Assembly: GCF_000426545.1 (NCBI RefSeq)
Contig: NZ_AUFO01000024.1
Location: forward strand, 1-64,000
Source of the DNA: Paenibacillus massiliensis subsp. panacisoli DSM 21345
GTDB taxonomy: Bacteria > Bacillota > Bacilli > Paenibacillales > Paenibacillaceae
Reading direction: 5' to 3'
Length of the DNA: 64,000 nucleotides
In this document: piece by piece, positions 1-8,062 of the stretch
How positions within the stretch are numbered: position 1 is the stretch's first letter
Layout: every line of letters begins with the position of its first letter
Position numbers and translations under genes: made by a program
Notes under the pieces: generated by a model
What the model was told of the DNA's origin: nothing
Seen by the model: only the letters and a program-made list of their open reading frames with translations
Databases searched by the model: none

Positions 1-581
1 CATAGACTACTTGCGCTTTGTCTTGTTTGGTGATTTTTCCTTGTTTTGAACTAAGGCATTCAACTTTTTTAGATACGCGTTTTCCATCCGCAAACGTTCT
101 AGTTCGGCCTGTAATGCTTCAATTGATCCTTGCGCAGGCTTATTCTGATTAGATCCGTTATTCTGTTTATCTGACATGATACGACGCCCCTTTTTCTTTG
201 GTATTAGGGCGTCGCTACCATATTCATTAAATTCACTGCGCCACCTTCGAATAACCCCTGGTGAAGAGATATTGAAGATCACAGCAGCTTCATTTGGAGA
301 CGTCCCGTTCTCATTCATATAGTTGAGTACGTCTAGTTTAAATGGCATGGAGTAGGCTGTATAGCTTTTTTCAAAGGCTTTTAAACCGTGATATTCGTAT
401 TGCTTAATCCACATACGCAAAACTTCATGATTCACGCCTAAAGCCTTGGCAATGCTCTTTGCCCCAGCAGACCCCGAAAGATATTGATTGATTGCTTCTT
501 TTTTTAATTCTAAATTAAATTTGGACAAAAAAACTGCACCTCCAACTGTTAGATGGTGTCTAACAATTGGGGTGCAGTTCA
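1..581 (-). mobile_element. IS3-family (IS150-like) insertion sequence, right end only
   Basis: The minus strand from 581 begins TGAACTGCACCCCAATTG, a TG-initiated end typical of IS3-family terminal inverted repeats, followed about 50 bases later by an OrfA gene. The element runs off the left edge of the window, so OrfB and the other inverted repeat are not visible. The IS lies downstream of rdgB. The family is inferred from OrfA and the end sequence; the exact boundary and the target duplication cannot be confirmed here. Confidence 0.75.
7..528 (-). CDS. IS3-family transposase OrfA (DNA-binding subunit)
   Basis: A 173-residue protein with two consecutive helix-turn-helix segments (about residues 8-50 and 62-105), the second carrying a WRSEF motif. 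A basic region with a leucine-heptad coiled coil follows (about 139-163, ALQAELERLRMENAYLKKL). This is the layout of OrfA in IS150-like elements, where it binds the ends and is fused by programmed -1 frameshifting to the DDE catalytic OrfB. The start is TTG at 528 with GGAGG about 10 bases upstream. OrfB would lie beyond base 1. Nothing in OrfA looks broken, so the element may be active. Confidence 0.85.
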   Translation of the reverse strand: MSKFNLELKKEAINQYLSGSAGAKSIAKALGVNHEVLRMWIKQYEYHGLKAFEKSYTAYSMPFKLDVLNYMNENGTSPNEAAVIFNISSPGVIRRWRSEFNEYGSDALIPKKKGRRIMSDKQNNGSNQNKPAQGSIEALQAELERLRMENAYLKKLNALVQNKEKSPNKTKRK

Positions 582-752
582 GAGCTGCCTGCTTATTTAT
601 TCACGATATCCTGTAATTATCCCGGCTCCTTGATCTTACCTAGTTATCATGCTTCGTGATCTGTGGAGCGCATGAGTTAGCAGATAACGGCTCTTACTCA
701 CATGTAATCTGTTCCATACGCTAGGGCTAACCGATCCAACCATCCTCTGTAC

Positions 753-1385
753 TTACAGCTCGTGACTTCCCAACTGCTGTACCAAAGAGCGCAGCGCTGC
801 CCCTCGGTGACTGATCGACTGCTTCTCCTCCATCGTTAGCTCGGCCATAGTCTTCTCGTAGGCTGGCACGTAGAATACAGGATCATAACCGAAGCCGCCA
901 TTCCCTGCTCTCTCAGTGGTAATCCAGCCTTCGGCTTCTCCAGAAGCCTCCAGCGTACGTCCTGTCTGCGGATCATACAGTACGAGTGAGCAGACGAAGC
1001 GAGCAGGGCTCAATAACGGTTGTCCCGTATCATCTCCCTGTTGCGCTCCTTCCAGCTGCTCCAGCAGCTTCTCGATGTTGTCCTCATCCGTGGCGTCCTC
1101 CCCTGCAAAGCGTGCAGAATAGACACCCGGCGCTCCACCCAGTAAGTCCACGCAAAGACCCGAATCGTCAGCAAGAACTGGCAATCCCAGAGCATCCCCT
1201 ACTGTTCTGGCCTTTTTCAGGGCATTATCAGAAAAAGTCGCGCCATCCTCCACCACCTCAGGCAGATCCGGGTAATCAAACATGCTCTTAACCTCTTTGT
1301 TAAAAGGGGCCAGCGCATGGGCGAACTCGCGTACCTTGCCCTTGTTTTTCGTGGCGACAATAACGATATCCTTCTGACTGCTCAT
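753..1385 (-). CDS. rdgB: XTP/dITP diphosphatase (RdgB/HAM1 family)
   Basis: A house-cleaning nucleotide pyrophosphatase that hydrolyses dITP, XTP and ITP to monophosphates, keeping deaminated purines out of DNA and RNA. The 210-residue protein has the N-terminal substrate-binding motif ATKNKGKVREF (about residues 11-21) and the DDSGLCVDLLGGAPGVYSARF region (about 73-93) with its metal-binding acidic pair. GGFGYDPVFYVP and SHRGAALR near the C-terminus are also family signatures. Its ATG overlaps the rph stop by one base (TAATG), so it is translationally coupled to rph, as in Bacillus (ysnA). Confidence 0.95.
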   Translation of the reverse strand: MSSQKDIVIVATKNKGKVREFAHALAPFNKEVKSMFDYPDLPEVVEDGATFSDNALKKARTVGDALGLPVLADDSGLCVDLLGGAPGVYSARFAGEDATDEDNIEKLLEQLEGAQQGDDTGQPLLSPARFVCSLVLYDPQTGRTLEASGEAEGWITTERAGNGGFGYDPVFYVPAYEKTMAELTMEEKQSISHRGAALRSLVQQLGSHEL

Positions 1386-2146
1386 TAAGCATTCACCCCG
1401 GCTTGGCGACTCCCAATCTTCAGTGCGATTGGCCCCAGTACTTCCTTCTGGCGCTCAATTAGCTGCAGAATGCCATTCTCGCCGAGCGTCAGCATCTCTT
1501 CCAGCTCCTTGCGATCGAATGGGCTGTCCTCTCCAGTGCCTTGCAGCTCTACGAATTTGCCGCTACCCGTCATGACCAGATTCATATCGACCTTCGCTTT
1601 GGAATCCTCATCATAATTAAGATCAAGTACTGTGTTACCGCCGGCTACCCCCACGCTCACTGAGGCCAGGAAGTCCGTAATCGGAAATACCTGAAGCTTG
1701 TGCTGCTGCGCAATCTTATCGACAGCGATGGACAGCGCCACAAAGGCACCTGTAATGGAAGTGGTTCTCGTACCGCCATCTGCCTGTATAACATCACAGT
1801 CCAACGTGATTGTGCGCTCCCCAAGCGCCTGTAAGTCGACGACTGAGCGTAGTGCTCTGCCGATCAGACGCTGAATCTCCATCGTGCGTCCTCCCAGCTT
1901 GCCGCGAGCTGCCTCACGCTGGTTACGGGTGTGTGTTGCTCTAGGCAGCATCGAATATTCTGCATTGATCCAGCCCTTGCCTTGCCCCTTCATGAAGGGA
2001 GGTACCCGCTCTTCTACACTGGCAGTACACATCACCTTCGTATCTCCCATTTCAATATATACGGAGCCTTCCGCATATTTGTTCACACCTGTGGTCAACT
2101 TCATTGGCCTTAGCTCATCACTGTTGCTGCGTCCATTAGATCTCAT
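1385..2146 (-). CDS. rph: Ribonuclease PH
   Basis: A phosphorolytic 3'-5' exoribonuclease that trims tRNA 3' ends using inorganic phosphate. The 253-residue length matches the family. [15 protein letters not shown] at the N-terminus, [15 protein letters not shown] near the C-terminus, and the central [20 protein letters not shown] block are typical of RNase PH. It lies between the GerM-like gene and rdgB, an order known from Bacillus (gerM-rph-ysnA). The ATG at 2146 is preceded by a purine-rich AGGAGG-like stretch. Confidence 0.96.
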   Translation of the reverse strand: MRSNGRSNSDELRPMKLTTGVNKYAEGSVYIEMGDTKVMCTASVEERVPPFMKGQGKGWINAEYSMLPRATHTRNQREAARGKLGGRTMEIQRLIGRALRSVVDLQALGERTITLDCDVIQADGGTRTTSITGAFVALSIAVDKIAQQHKLQVFPITDFLASVSVGVAGGNTVLDLNYDEDSKAKVDMNLVMTGSGKFVELQGTGEDSPFDRKELEEMLTLGENGILQLIERQKEVLGPIALKIGSRQAGVNA

Positions 2147-2239
2147 GTTTTCCTCCTACATCGTTTGCGTCCTGCATGTTCACTCTATTCTAACAGAGGA
2201 ATTGTAAAAATCCAAAAACAGGAACGCTCCGTGATCGCT

Positions 2240-3292
2240 CTAGATTGGAATTTCATTAATATGTTCAGGCCTTGCCACAGGTAAACCGTAATTTTGATTA
2301 TCCTCGCCCATGACTGTCTTTTGCCCATTCAGCTCAATGCGGATCTTCGCTGTTCCACCGGCATTATCTGCTGCGGTAAGCACGATGGATTGCAGGAATT
2401 CCGCTGGGACGATCTCGCCATGCTCGAACATATCGTCTGTAATCGCGACACTGACCACCCCATCCTCTGTCTTCTTGACGGATTCCAGCTTCGTCTGGCC
2501 AGTCAGCACCTGATTGAGTCCTTGCTTGGACTGAGGACCATGAATAAGCTCAGTCAGTGCAGAGCTTAGCTTGTCAGGACCAGACTGAACGAGCCTCGTA
2601 ACAGGCACATAGTAGGCCACGCCTGCAGGGGAAGCAGCGGAGAAATAGACCGTTACAGGGCTTGAAGACATCGCAGACACTCCGTTTCCAAGCTCCAGAT
2701 TAATCCCCAAAGCCCTTGTCAACAGACGGTCGGTCGGTGTTCCATTGACTGGCATCTCATTCAGCTTGCGGCCATCCACCCATATTTGCACACTCTGTAC
2801 ATCCGGACGCTCCGTTAAAGTCCATGTCAGGGCTTCCAGTATTTTGCGTTCATCCTGCGCGGGATAGTCAAGGAACGAGGAGTTGAATTCCACCACAGCA
2901 ACCTTGCTATCCTGATCAATACTTACGCTTTCCACCTCGGTCCCCTGCGGGAGAATTCCCTGAAAGCCCTCCGGAATGATGCCTGAGAATGGTCCGCCTT
3001 TAACGAGCATTTCAAGTGAAGTTTTCGCATTCGCTGCCGAATCTCCAGGTGCAATCGGAAGTGATACAGGAGCTAGCAGGCCGTTCTGATCCGACAAATA
3101 GACGGCCTCCAGACGATCTCCAGTCGGTACGCTCTCTCCTGATGCTGCCTTCAGCATCGCTTCTTCCACCGAGGCTGGCGGTGGATCAATGGACTGTGCC
3201 GAAGAATCGAATAGACCGCATCCAGCCAGCAGCAATGGCACCATAAGCACGCCAACAGCCGGAACTAATCTAATGGCTCTTTTACCCTTCAT
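2240..3292 (-). CDS. gerM: GerM-like sporulation/germination lipoprotein with two GerMN domains
   Basis: A 350-residue lipoprotein. From the chosen start the leader MKGKRAIRLVP is followed by a hydrophobic stretch ending in the lipobox LLAGC, predicting export and lipidation. Two similar GerMN modules follow (about residues 65-185 and 210-330), recognisable from repeats of the type VAVVEFNSSF and VVSVAITDDMF. GerM of B. subtilis is needed for normal sporulation and germination. An ATG further upstream (3337) is in frame, but the one at 3292 has AGGGGAGGG about 9 bases upstream. Position next to rph supports the name. Confidence 0.85.
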   Translation of the reverse strand: MKGKRAIRLVPAVGVLMVPLLLAGCGLFDSSAQSIDPPPASVEEAMLKAASGESVPTGDRLEAVYLSDQNGLLAPVSLPIAPGDSAANAKTSLEMLVKGGPFSGIIPEGFQGILPQGTEVESVSIDQDSKVAVVEFNSSFLDYPAQDERKILEALTWTLTERPDVQSVQIWVDGRKLNEMPVNGTPTDRLLTRALGINLELGNGVSAMSSSPVTVYFSAASPAGVAYYVPVTRLVQSGPDKLSSALTELIHGPQSKQGLNQVLTGQTKLESVKKTEDGVVSVAITDDMFEHGEIVPAEFLQSIVLTAADNAGGTAKIRIELNGQKTVMGEDNQNYGLPVARPEHINEIPI

Positions 3293-3539
3293 GAGTGTTA
3301 GCCCTCCCCTAAACCTAGTAGTTACAGCCTTGCCCACGCCCTACCGATTACGGACTTACCATAAGCGATCTTCCCGTAAACGAACCATAGCAAGCATTGT
3401 GAACAGGCTGGAGATTGTACTAATATGTATACGAGCCTGTATGCAAAAAATAACCAGTAAATTCGTCATGCATAGCTCGCTAGAAATATCTGATTCAGGA
3501 AATAATCATACGACAAGAACGGCTAAGAGAGGGTGCTTC

Positions 3540-4103
3540 ATGATGAAGGAAGAAAAAGTTCCGTATAGTCTGAACAGCAAGAAGGTCGCCGATGCTACCC
3601 GAGAGTGGCTGCACAAGCGCGGCGTCATGATTAGTGAAATTGCAGAGCTGGTCATGCTGCTCCAGCAAAAGTACTACCCCAACCTTACGATGGAGGAATG
3701 CATTCACAATGTCGAGCAGGTACTGGCCAAGCGAGAGGTGCAGAATGCTGTACTGACTGGCATTCAGCTCGATATACTTGCAGAGCAAGGTGCCTTGATT
3801 TCCCCCCTTCAGGAAATGATTGAGAATGATGAAGGCTTGTATGGAGTAGATGAGATTCTCGCCTTTTCCATCGTCAATGTATACGGAAGCATCGGCTTCA
3901 CGAACTATGGATACGTGGACAAGCTGAAGCCAGGGGTGCTGGAGCGTCTGAACGATAAGTCGAGCCTCCCGATTCATACCTTCCTGGACGATATCGTTGG
4001 CGCGATTGCCGCCTCCGCAAGCAGTCGCATTGCCCACCGCAAGCAAGCAGAGCGGGAGCGGGAGCTTGGTGAAGATACACTCGGAGACAGCATCGCTCCT
4101 TAA
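3540..4103 (+). CDS. Phosphatidylglycerophosphatase A family protein (PgpA/YutG-like)
   Basis: A 187-residue protein of the PgpA family, whose characterised members dephosphorylate phosphatidylglycerophosphate in phospholipid synthesis. Visible features are the N-terminal MISEIAELVMLLQQKYYPNL segment, DEILAFSIVNVYGSIGF and HTFLDDIVGAIAASASSR. This soluble, largely helical form resembles Bacillus YutG more than the membrane PgpA of E. coli. The reading frame stays open upstream to 3189, but ATG at 3540 with AGAGAGGG six bases upstream is the best start. Activity on PGP is inferred from family only. Confidence 0.8.
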   Translation: MMKEEKVPYSLNSKKVADATREWLHKRGVMISEIAELVMLLQQKYYPNLTMEECIHNVEQVLAKREVQNAVLTGIQLDILAEQGALISPLQEMIENDEGLYGVDEILAFSIVNVYGSIGFTNYGYVDKLKPGVLERLNDKSSLPIHTFLDDIVGAIAASASSRIAHRKQAERERELGEDTLGDSIAP

Positions 4104-4233
4104 TCACATCCCGATCGAATGAACTCTATGGGCGGTAAGATATAAGTCCGCTCGCTGAAGGATGATTAATAACGTTGGGAAATGTACCGGTAGACAGAGG
4201 GACTTAGTTGAAATGGAGAGTGAGAGGGTACTA

Positions 4234-4722
4234 TTGAGTAAGCCAAGTAACGTGAGTGGAATGAATAGCATGAGTGGCGTGAGTGGCAAAAGTGACACGA
4301 AGGTCTCATGGAGCATTCGTCCCATGACAATAGAGGATTATGAACAGGCGTTCAGCCTGTGGGAGCATATGGAGGGATTAGCTGTCAGCGAGGCAGATTC
4401 ACGAGAGCAGATTGAGCGTTATCTGAATCACAACCCCGGCTGCAGCTTCGTATGTGATATCGGCAATGGTATAGCAGGAACCGTGCTCGCCGGGCATGAT
4501 GGACGCCGTGGCTTCTTGTATCATCTGGCGGTCGACTCTGCTTGGCGAGGGCGCGGCATCGGTGAGCATTTGGTCGAGCACGCCTTGCAGGCCCTACGAC
4601 AGGAAGGCATTGATAAATGCCACATCTTCGTCATTAGCGGCAACGAGCAGGGAGAGCGCTTCTGGCTGTCCCACGGCTGGGAGAAGCGGGATAGCTTCCA
4701 TGTCTTTTCCCGCTCCCTTTAA
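4234..4722 (+). CDS. GNAT-family N-acetyltransferase
   Basis: A GCN5-related acetyltransferase of unknown substrate. The core contains FLYHLAVDSAWRGRGIGEHL, with the acetyl-CoA-binding R-x-x-G-x-G signature, and the C-terminal ERFWLSHGWEKRD strand-helix typical of the fold. In-frame starts exist at 4162 (ATG, codon 1), 4213 (ATG) and 4234 (TTG). The TTG is preferred because GAGAGGG lies five bases upstream; ATG 4213 is the main alternative. The N-terminal 20 residues are Ser/Gly/Met-rich (NVSGMNSMSGVSGKSD) and unlikely to be part of the fold. Confidence 0.85.
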   Translation: MSKPSNVSGMNSMSGVSGKSDTKVSWSIRPMTIEDYEQAFSLWEHMEGLAVSEADSREQIERYLNHNPGCSFVCDIGNGIAGTVLAGHDGRRGFLYHLAVDSAWRGRGIGEHLVEHALQALRQEGIDKCHIFVISGNEQGERFWLSHGWEKRDSFHVFSRSL

Positions 4723-4784
4723 AGTTCTCATAATAAATTTATTCATGAGTAGTAAGCAGTAGCTTCGTCAGATTCGCTTGTAGG

Positions 4785-4968
4785 TGTATAGAGGCTACAG
4801 GCGGAGAGCCCTGTCAATCACTTAAGCTTGCTGTTCTGTCGACCAAGGCTCCAAAACTGATGAGCAGCAAGCTTAAAGGTAGGCACTCCGTATCTCTAGG
4901 GCTTCCCCGATTTCCGCTAACGACGATGCTCTCCAGACCATCCATCCGACCTCAGATTCGATCAAGCT
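4785..4968 (-). repeat. Intergenic structured repeat, copy A (full)
   Basis: This stretch shares long blocks with 38757-38953: AAGCTTG, AGCAAGCTTAAAGG, TCTCTAGG, CTTCCCC, TTTCCGCTAAC and GCTCT-CAGA. The two arms TTAAGCTTGCTGTTC and GAGCAGCAAGCTTAA face each other and could form a long stem. It abuts the stop codon of the minus-strand metallo-hydrolase gene, so it would be transcribed as that gene's 3' UTR. The ends are approximate. Confidence 0.8.
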
Positions 4969-5980
4969 ACGAGTTGACTGACCACGGGGACGTTGAGTGG
5001 TGGAACAGTACCTCCTCCGCCTCTTCTCCCCCTTTTTGCGTTGCCCGCCCACGCCGAATCAACTCGAACAGATGCGCCAGTGTCTCTGACATGGCGAAGC
5101 GCATCTGATGAGGTGTCAGCTTCTGACTGAACAGCTGAATGCAGAGCTGGAAGGCTGTAGTCGGTCCTGCAACGAGCAACTCCTCCAAGCGGTTCAGCCG
5201 CTCCTCATGATGGGATAGCAAGATCCACGTTCGATCTTGAAAATTAGAAAAAGGGTTCCTATGGCCTGGGTAGGCCTTCGTTACCTCATACTTTCCGAGC
5301 TCCCTTAGCCCGTCCATATACTGCTGTAAAGGATTCGTCTCACCACCTGGCACATAGCTGATATTGGGTGAAATCTGCGGTAGCACCGCATCTCCACATA
5401 GCATCGTACGCCGCTCCGGCTGATAAAAGGACAGATGGCCAGCAGCATGTCCGCCGGTCTGGATCATCTGCCAGCATTGACCTCCCATGTTGAAGCTCTG
5501 CCGCTCATCCAGCAGGGTTACTTCCGGTTGGGGCGTCACTTGCTGCTCCCCCTCCTGCATATGTGCAGGCAGAGCCTCGAGCCACGTCGCTGTCATGCCA
5601 TGTCTGGCATACAGCCCAGGCAGCTGTTGAACCATGTTCGCAGAGGCTCCCCACATTCTCCTCGCTTCCTCCTGACTTCTTTGGGACATGTAGACAGGGG
5701 CACCACTTCGCTCCTGCAGCCAGCCTGTCATTCCATAATGATCAGGATGATGGTGAGTCGCCACAATACCTTTAATCTGCTTAAAGGACAGGGATAACTG
5801 CTCAAGCAGCCACTTCCACTCCTGCTCAGCCAGCTCCGTGTGGGGACCAGGATCGATAATAGTCACACCCTCTCTGTCTCGAAGAATATAACTATTCACC
5901 CAGCGTAGGGGGAAAGCCATCGTTATTTTCGCCTGAATCAGATCATCCTCATCCCAATAAGTAAGTTCTGGTAATTTCAT
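4967..5980 (-). CDS. Metallo-beta-lactamase-fold hydrolase
   Basis: A 337-residue protein with the MBL-fold metal site: ATHHHPDHYGMTGWL (the HxHxDH motif, about residues 74-88), a downstream GGHAAGHLSFY histidine, GDAVLP aspartate and AYPGHRNPF histidine. The C-terminal ~80 residues form a helical extension (QRTW... and a winged-helix-like LFELIRRGRA) similar to the LACTB2/glyoxalase II-like YqgX group. The substrate is unknown. ATG 5980 is chosen (AGAAGGAG 11 bases upstream); GTG 6007 is an in-frame alternative. The stop lies at the edge of repeat copy A. Confidence 0.88.
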   Translation of the reverse strand: MKLPELTYWDEDDLIQAKITMAFPLRWVNSYILRDREGVTIIDPGPHTELAEQEWKWLLEQLSLSFKQIKGIVATHHHPDHYGMTGWLQERSGAPVYMSQRSQEEARRMWGASANMVQQLPGLYARHGMTATWLEALPAHMQEGEQQVTPQPEVTLLDERQSFNMGGQCWQMIQTGGHAAGHLSFYQPERRTMLCGDAVLPQISPNISYVPGGETNPLQQYMDGLRELGKYEVTKAYPGHRNPFSNFQDRTWILLSHHEERLNRLEELLVAGPTTAFQLCIQLFSQKLTPHQMRFAMSETLAHLFELIRRGRATQKGGEEAEEVLFHHSTSPWSVNS

Positions 5981-6137
5981 GAGGTCCAACACTCCTTCTT
6001 TTGGCACCAGCTTGTCTTTGTCGCCATTTCACTTGATTGAATTACTAGAAACATGAGAAATGTACGATTGACTTGAACTCTATTTCCAAGTGGACTAGGG
6101 TAACTATGTATAGCTTCTATGTAGCTACTCCTCCGTA

Positions 6138-6881
6138 CTACTCCTTCCGGTAACCTACAAAGATCATGCGAGGAGAATTCTGCTCATCATATTTGTCCTC
6201 CTGATAGCTCCCATGCACTTGCTGAACATGAAGCCCTGCCTCCTGCAGCATCTGCATGAATTCATCATAGGTGTACAGCTTGACACGCTCTTGGTGAGTC
6301 CGCACGTCCCCTTGACCATCCTTCATGGGCCGCAGCGTGATCTGCTTACTGACATATCCGTCCTCCACCTTGCGGTGCTCTTCAATCTCCAGCCCCTCTA
6401 TAGATCGGACAGAATGCGGCACCAAATGACGAATGACATAGGACGAGTTCATATAATCAATGATGAATCGCCCGTCTGGCTTCAATATTCGGCGAATCTC
6501 ATGCAATACCTTCTCCTGCTCCTGATCATCCCGGAAATACCCGAACGAGGTAAAGAGGTTCACTACCGCATCATATCCGCCTTCTAATGGAAGATTTCTC
6601 ATATCTGCACATACCCACTCTACCTGTTCCTGTTTATCAAGATGAGATGCTTCTTGCAAAAGTACCTTGGACAGGTCGACACCTGTCACCTTATAGCCCA
6701 TCTGGGCAAGCACGATGGAGTGTCTTCCCATGCCACAGCACAGATCCAGCACACGGGCTCCCTTCGGAAGGTCCAGCCAGGATATCATTCGATGGACCTC
6801 ACGGTTCGCTCCGGCTACATCGCGATGCTTATATACAATCAGATAATCTTCTCCGAAGCTGTCCTTATACCATTCTGTCAT
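6138..6881 (-). CDS. Class I SAM-dependent methyltransferase
   Basis: A 247-residue Rossmann-fold methyltransferase. Motif I, VLDLCCGMGRHSIVLA (about residues 44-59), binds S-adenosylmethionine. The acidic loop VTGVDLSK follows, then the CADMRNLPL and DAVVNLFTSFGYF segments of motifs II and III. The LFTSFGYF signature is common in small Bacillota enzymes of unknown substrate. It is a single gene with ATG at 6881 and a GGGGGA purine stretch just upstream, divergent from the DUF72 gene. Confidence 0.88.
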   Translation of the reverse strand: MTEWYKDSFGEDYLIVYKHRDVAGANREVHRMISWLDLPKGARVLDLCCGMGRHSIVLAQMGYKVTGVDLSKVLLQEASHLDKQEQVEWVCADMRNLPLEGGYDAVVNLFTSFGYFRDDQEQEKVLHEIRRILKPDGRFIIDYMNSSYVIRHLVPHSVRSIEGLEIEEHRKVEDGYVSKQITLRPMKDGQGDVRTHQERVKLYTYDEFMQMLQEAGLHVQQVHGSYQEDKYDEQNSPRMIFVGYRKE

Positions 6882-7012
6882 GATTTCTATCCCCCCAAAT
6901 ACAAGTCTATCTAGCTACTGACGTTCCATTTGGCCTGTAAAATTCTCTGATATTGTATCACATGCTACAATAATTACATGTTGCATAATTCATGACTAAT
7001 GAGGTGCTACGA

Positions 7013-7891
7013 ATGATTCATGTCGGATTAACCGGATGGGGGGACCACGAAAGCCTAGAACCCTACGGCACCAAGCCCTCAGCCAAGCTCTATGTGTACG
7101 GGACGCATTTTCCCATCGTTGAATTGGACAGCTCCTTCTATGCAGTACAGCCAGCGGAACGAATGGCAAAATGGGCGGCGGAGACGCCAGAGGGCTTCTC
7201 CTTCATCGTGAAGGCGTATCAGGGAATGACCGGACATACACGGGGCAAGATACCCTACTTCACCTCCGAAGAGGATATGTATCACGCCTTCTTGCAGTCC
7301 ATAGCCCCCATGGTAGAGGTAGGCAAGCTCAAGGCAGTCTTGTTCCAATACCCACCATGGTTCGATTGCACCTTTGAAAATGTACAGATTCTACGTGATA
7401 CCCGTAGTCGGATGAAGGATATTCCCTGTATCGTCGAGTTCCGTCATCAGAGCTGGTACGCGGACGAATTCTGTGAACGGACACTGGCCTTCCTATCCCG
7501 TGAGCAGTGGAGGCATAGTGTGTGTGACGAGCCGCAGGCCGGATTGGGATCGATCCCCATCGTCCCTAAGGCCACTCACCCGGAGCTGACACTCGTCAGG
7601 CTGCATGGACGCAATGTCAGCGGCTGGAATCAGAGTGATGCTCCTAACTGGCGTGAGGTACGATACCTCTATAATTATAATGAGCAGGAGCTCACCGACT
7701 GGAAGCACATCATTCTGGAGCTGCAGCAGCAGTGCAAGGAAGTATGCGTCATCTTCAACAACAACTCAGGTGGGCACGCTGCGGCTAACGCTAAGCAGTT
7801 GATGACGCTACTGGGCATGAATCCGAAGCCCCTGCCAGTTCGTCTAGCACCTGAGGATGGAGAAGACCCGGAGCAGATGAGCCTATTCTAA
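7013..7891 (+). CDS. DUF72 domain protein (YecE/YunF-like)
   Basis: A 292-residue DUF72 protein, a TIM-barrel family of unproven function. The start MIHVGLTGWGDHESL, the FPIVELDSSFYAVQP strand, FSFIVKAYQGMTGH and CIVEFRHQSWY are family hallmarks, as are YLYNYNEQEL and VCVIFNNNSGGHAAANAKQL at the C-terminus. ATG 7013 with GAGGTG seven bases upstream is preferred to the in-frame codon at 6992. It is transcribed divergently from the methyltransferase gene. Confidence 0.9.
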   Translation: MIHVGLTGWGDHESLEPYGTKPSAKLYVYGTHFPIVELDSSFYAVQPAERMAKWAAETPEGFSFIVKAYQGMTGHTRGKIPYFTSEEDMYHAFLQSIAPMVEVGKLKAVLFQYPPWFDCTFENVQILRDTRSRMKDIPCIVEFRHQSWYADEFCERTLAFLSREQWRHSVCDEPQAGLGSIPIVPKATHPELTLVRLHGRNVSGWNQSDAPNWREVRYLYNYNEQELTDWKHIILELQQQCKEVCVIFNNNSGGHAAANAKQLMTLLGMNPKPLPVRLAPEDGEDPEQMSLF

Positions 7892-7940
7892 GCTTCAAGT
7901 TATTTCCTTAGAATCCCCTCTCTCTTTTCCCCCGGAATTG

Positions 7941-7948
7941 GCCGATAT
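7941..7948 (+). promoter_or_regulatory. Candidate sigma-D -10 element upstream of chemoreceptor 1
   Basis: GCCGATAT matches the sigma-D (motility sigma factor) -10 consensus exactly, about 115 bases before the chemoreceptor ATG. A closely similar CCCGATATATAT lies before the paralogous chemoreceptor at 12326. No good TAAA-type -35 is visible at the expected distance in either case, which lowers confidence. Confidence 0.4.
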
Positions 7949-7959
7949 ATATAGTATCA

Positions 7960-7997
7960 GCATGCTGCGGGATTTCATGTAAAAGCCCGCAGCATGC
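7960..7997. other. Perfect 12-bp hairpin in the leader of chemoreceptor 1
   Basis: GCATGCTGCGGG at 7960-7971 pairs perfectly with CCCGCAGCATGC at 7986-7997 around a 14-base loop. No U-run follows on the plus strand (GTTATATC) and none is seen on the minus strand, so it is not a standard intrinsic terminator. It lies between the DUF72 gene and the chemoreceptor, downstream of the candidate sigma-D element. Confidence 0.6.
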
Positions 7998-8062
7998 GTT
8001 ATATCAAGCAGATGCTCCATTAACCGATGGGTGCAGTTCGTGCAGAAAGCCGGGGGATTGGA

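Noticed and set aside
3495-4046. Minus-strand frame of 183 codons
   Set aside because: It lies opposite the PgpA-like gene, which has a good ribosome-binding site and recognisable motifs.
7960-7997. Intrinsic terminator of the DUF72 gene
   Set aside because: The stem is strong but no U-run follows on either strand.
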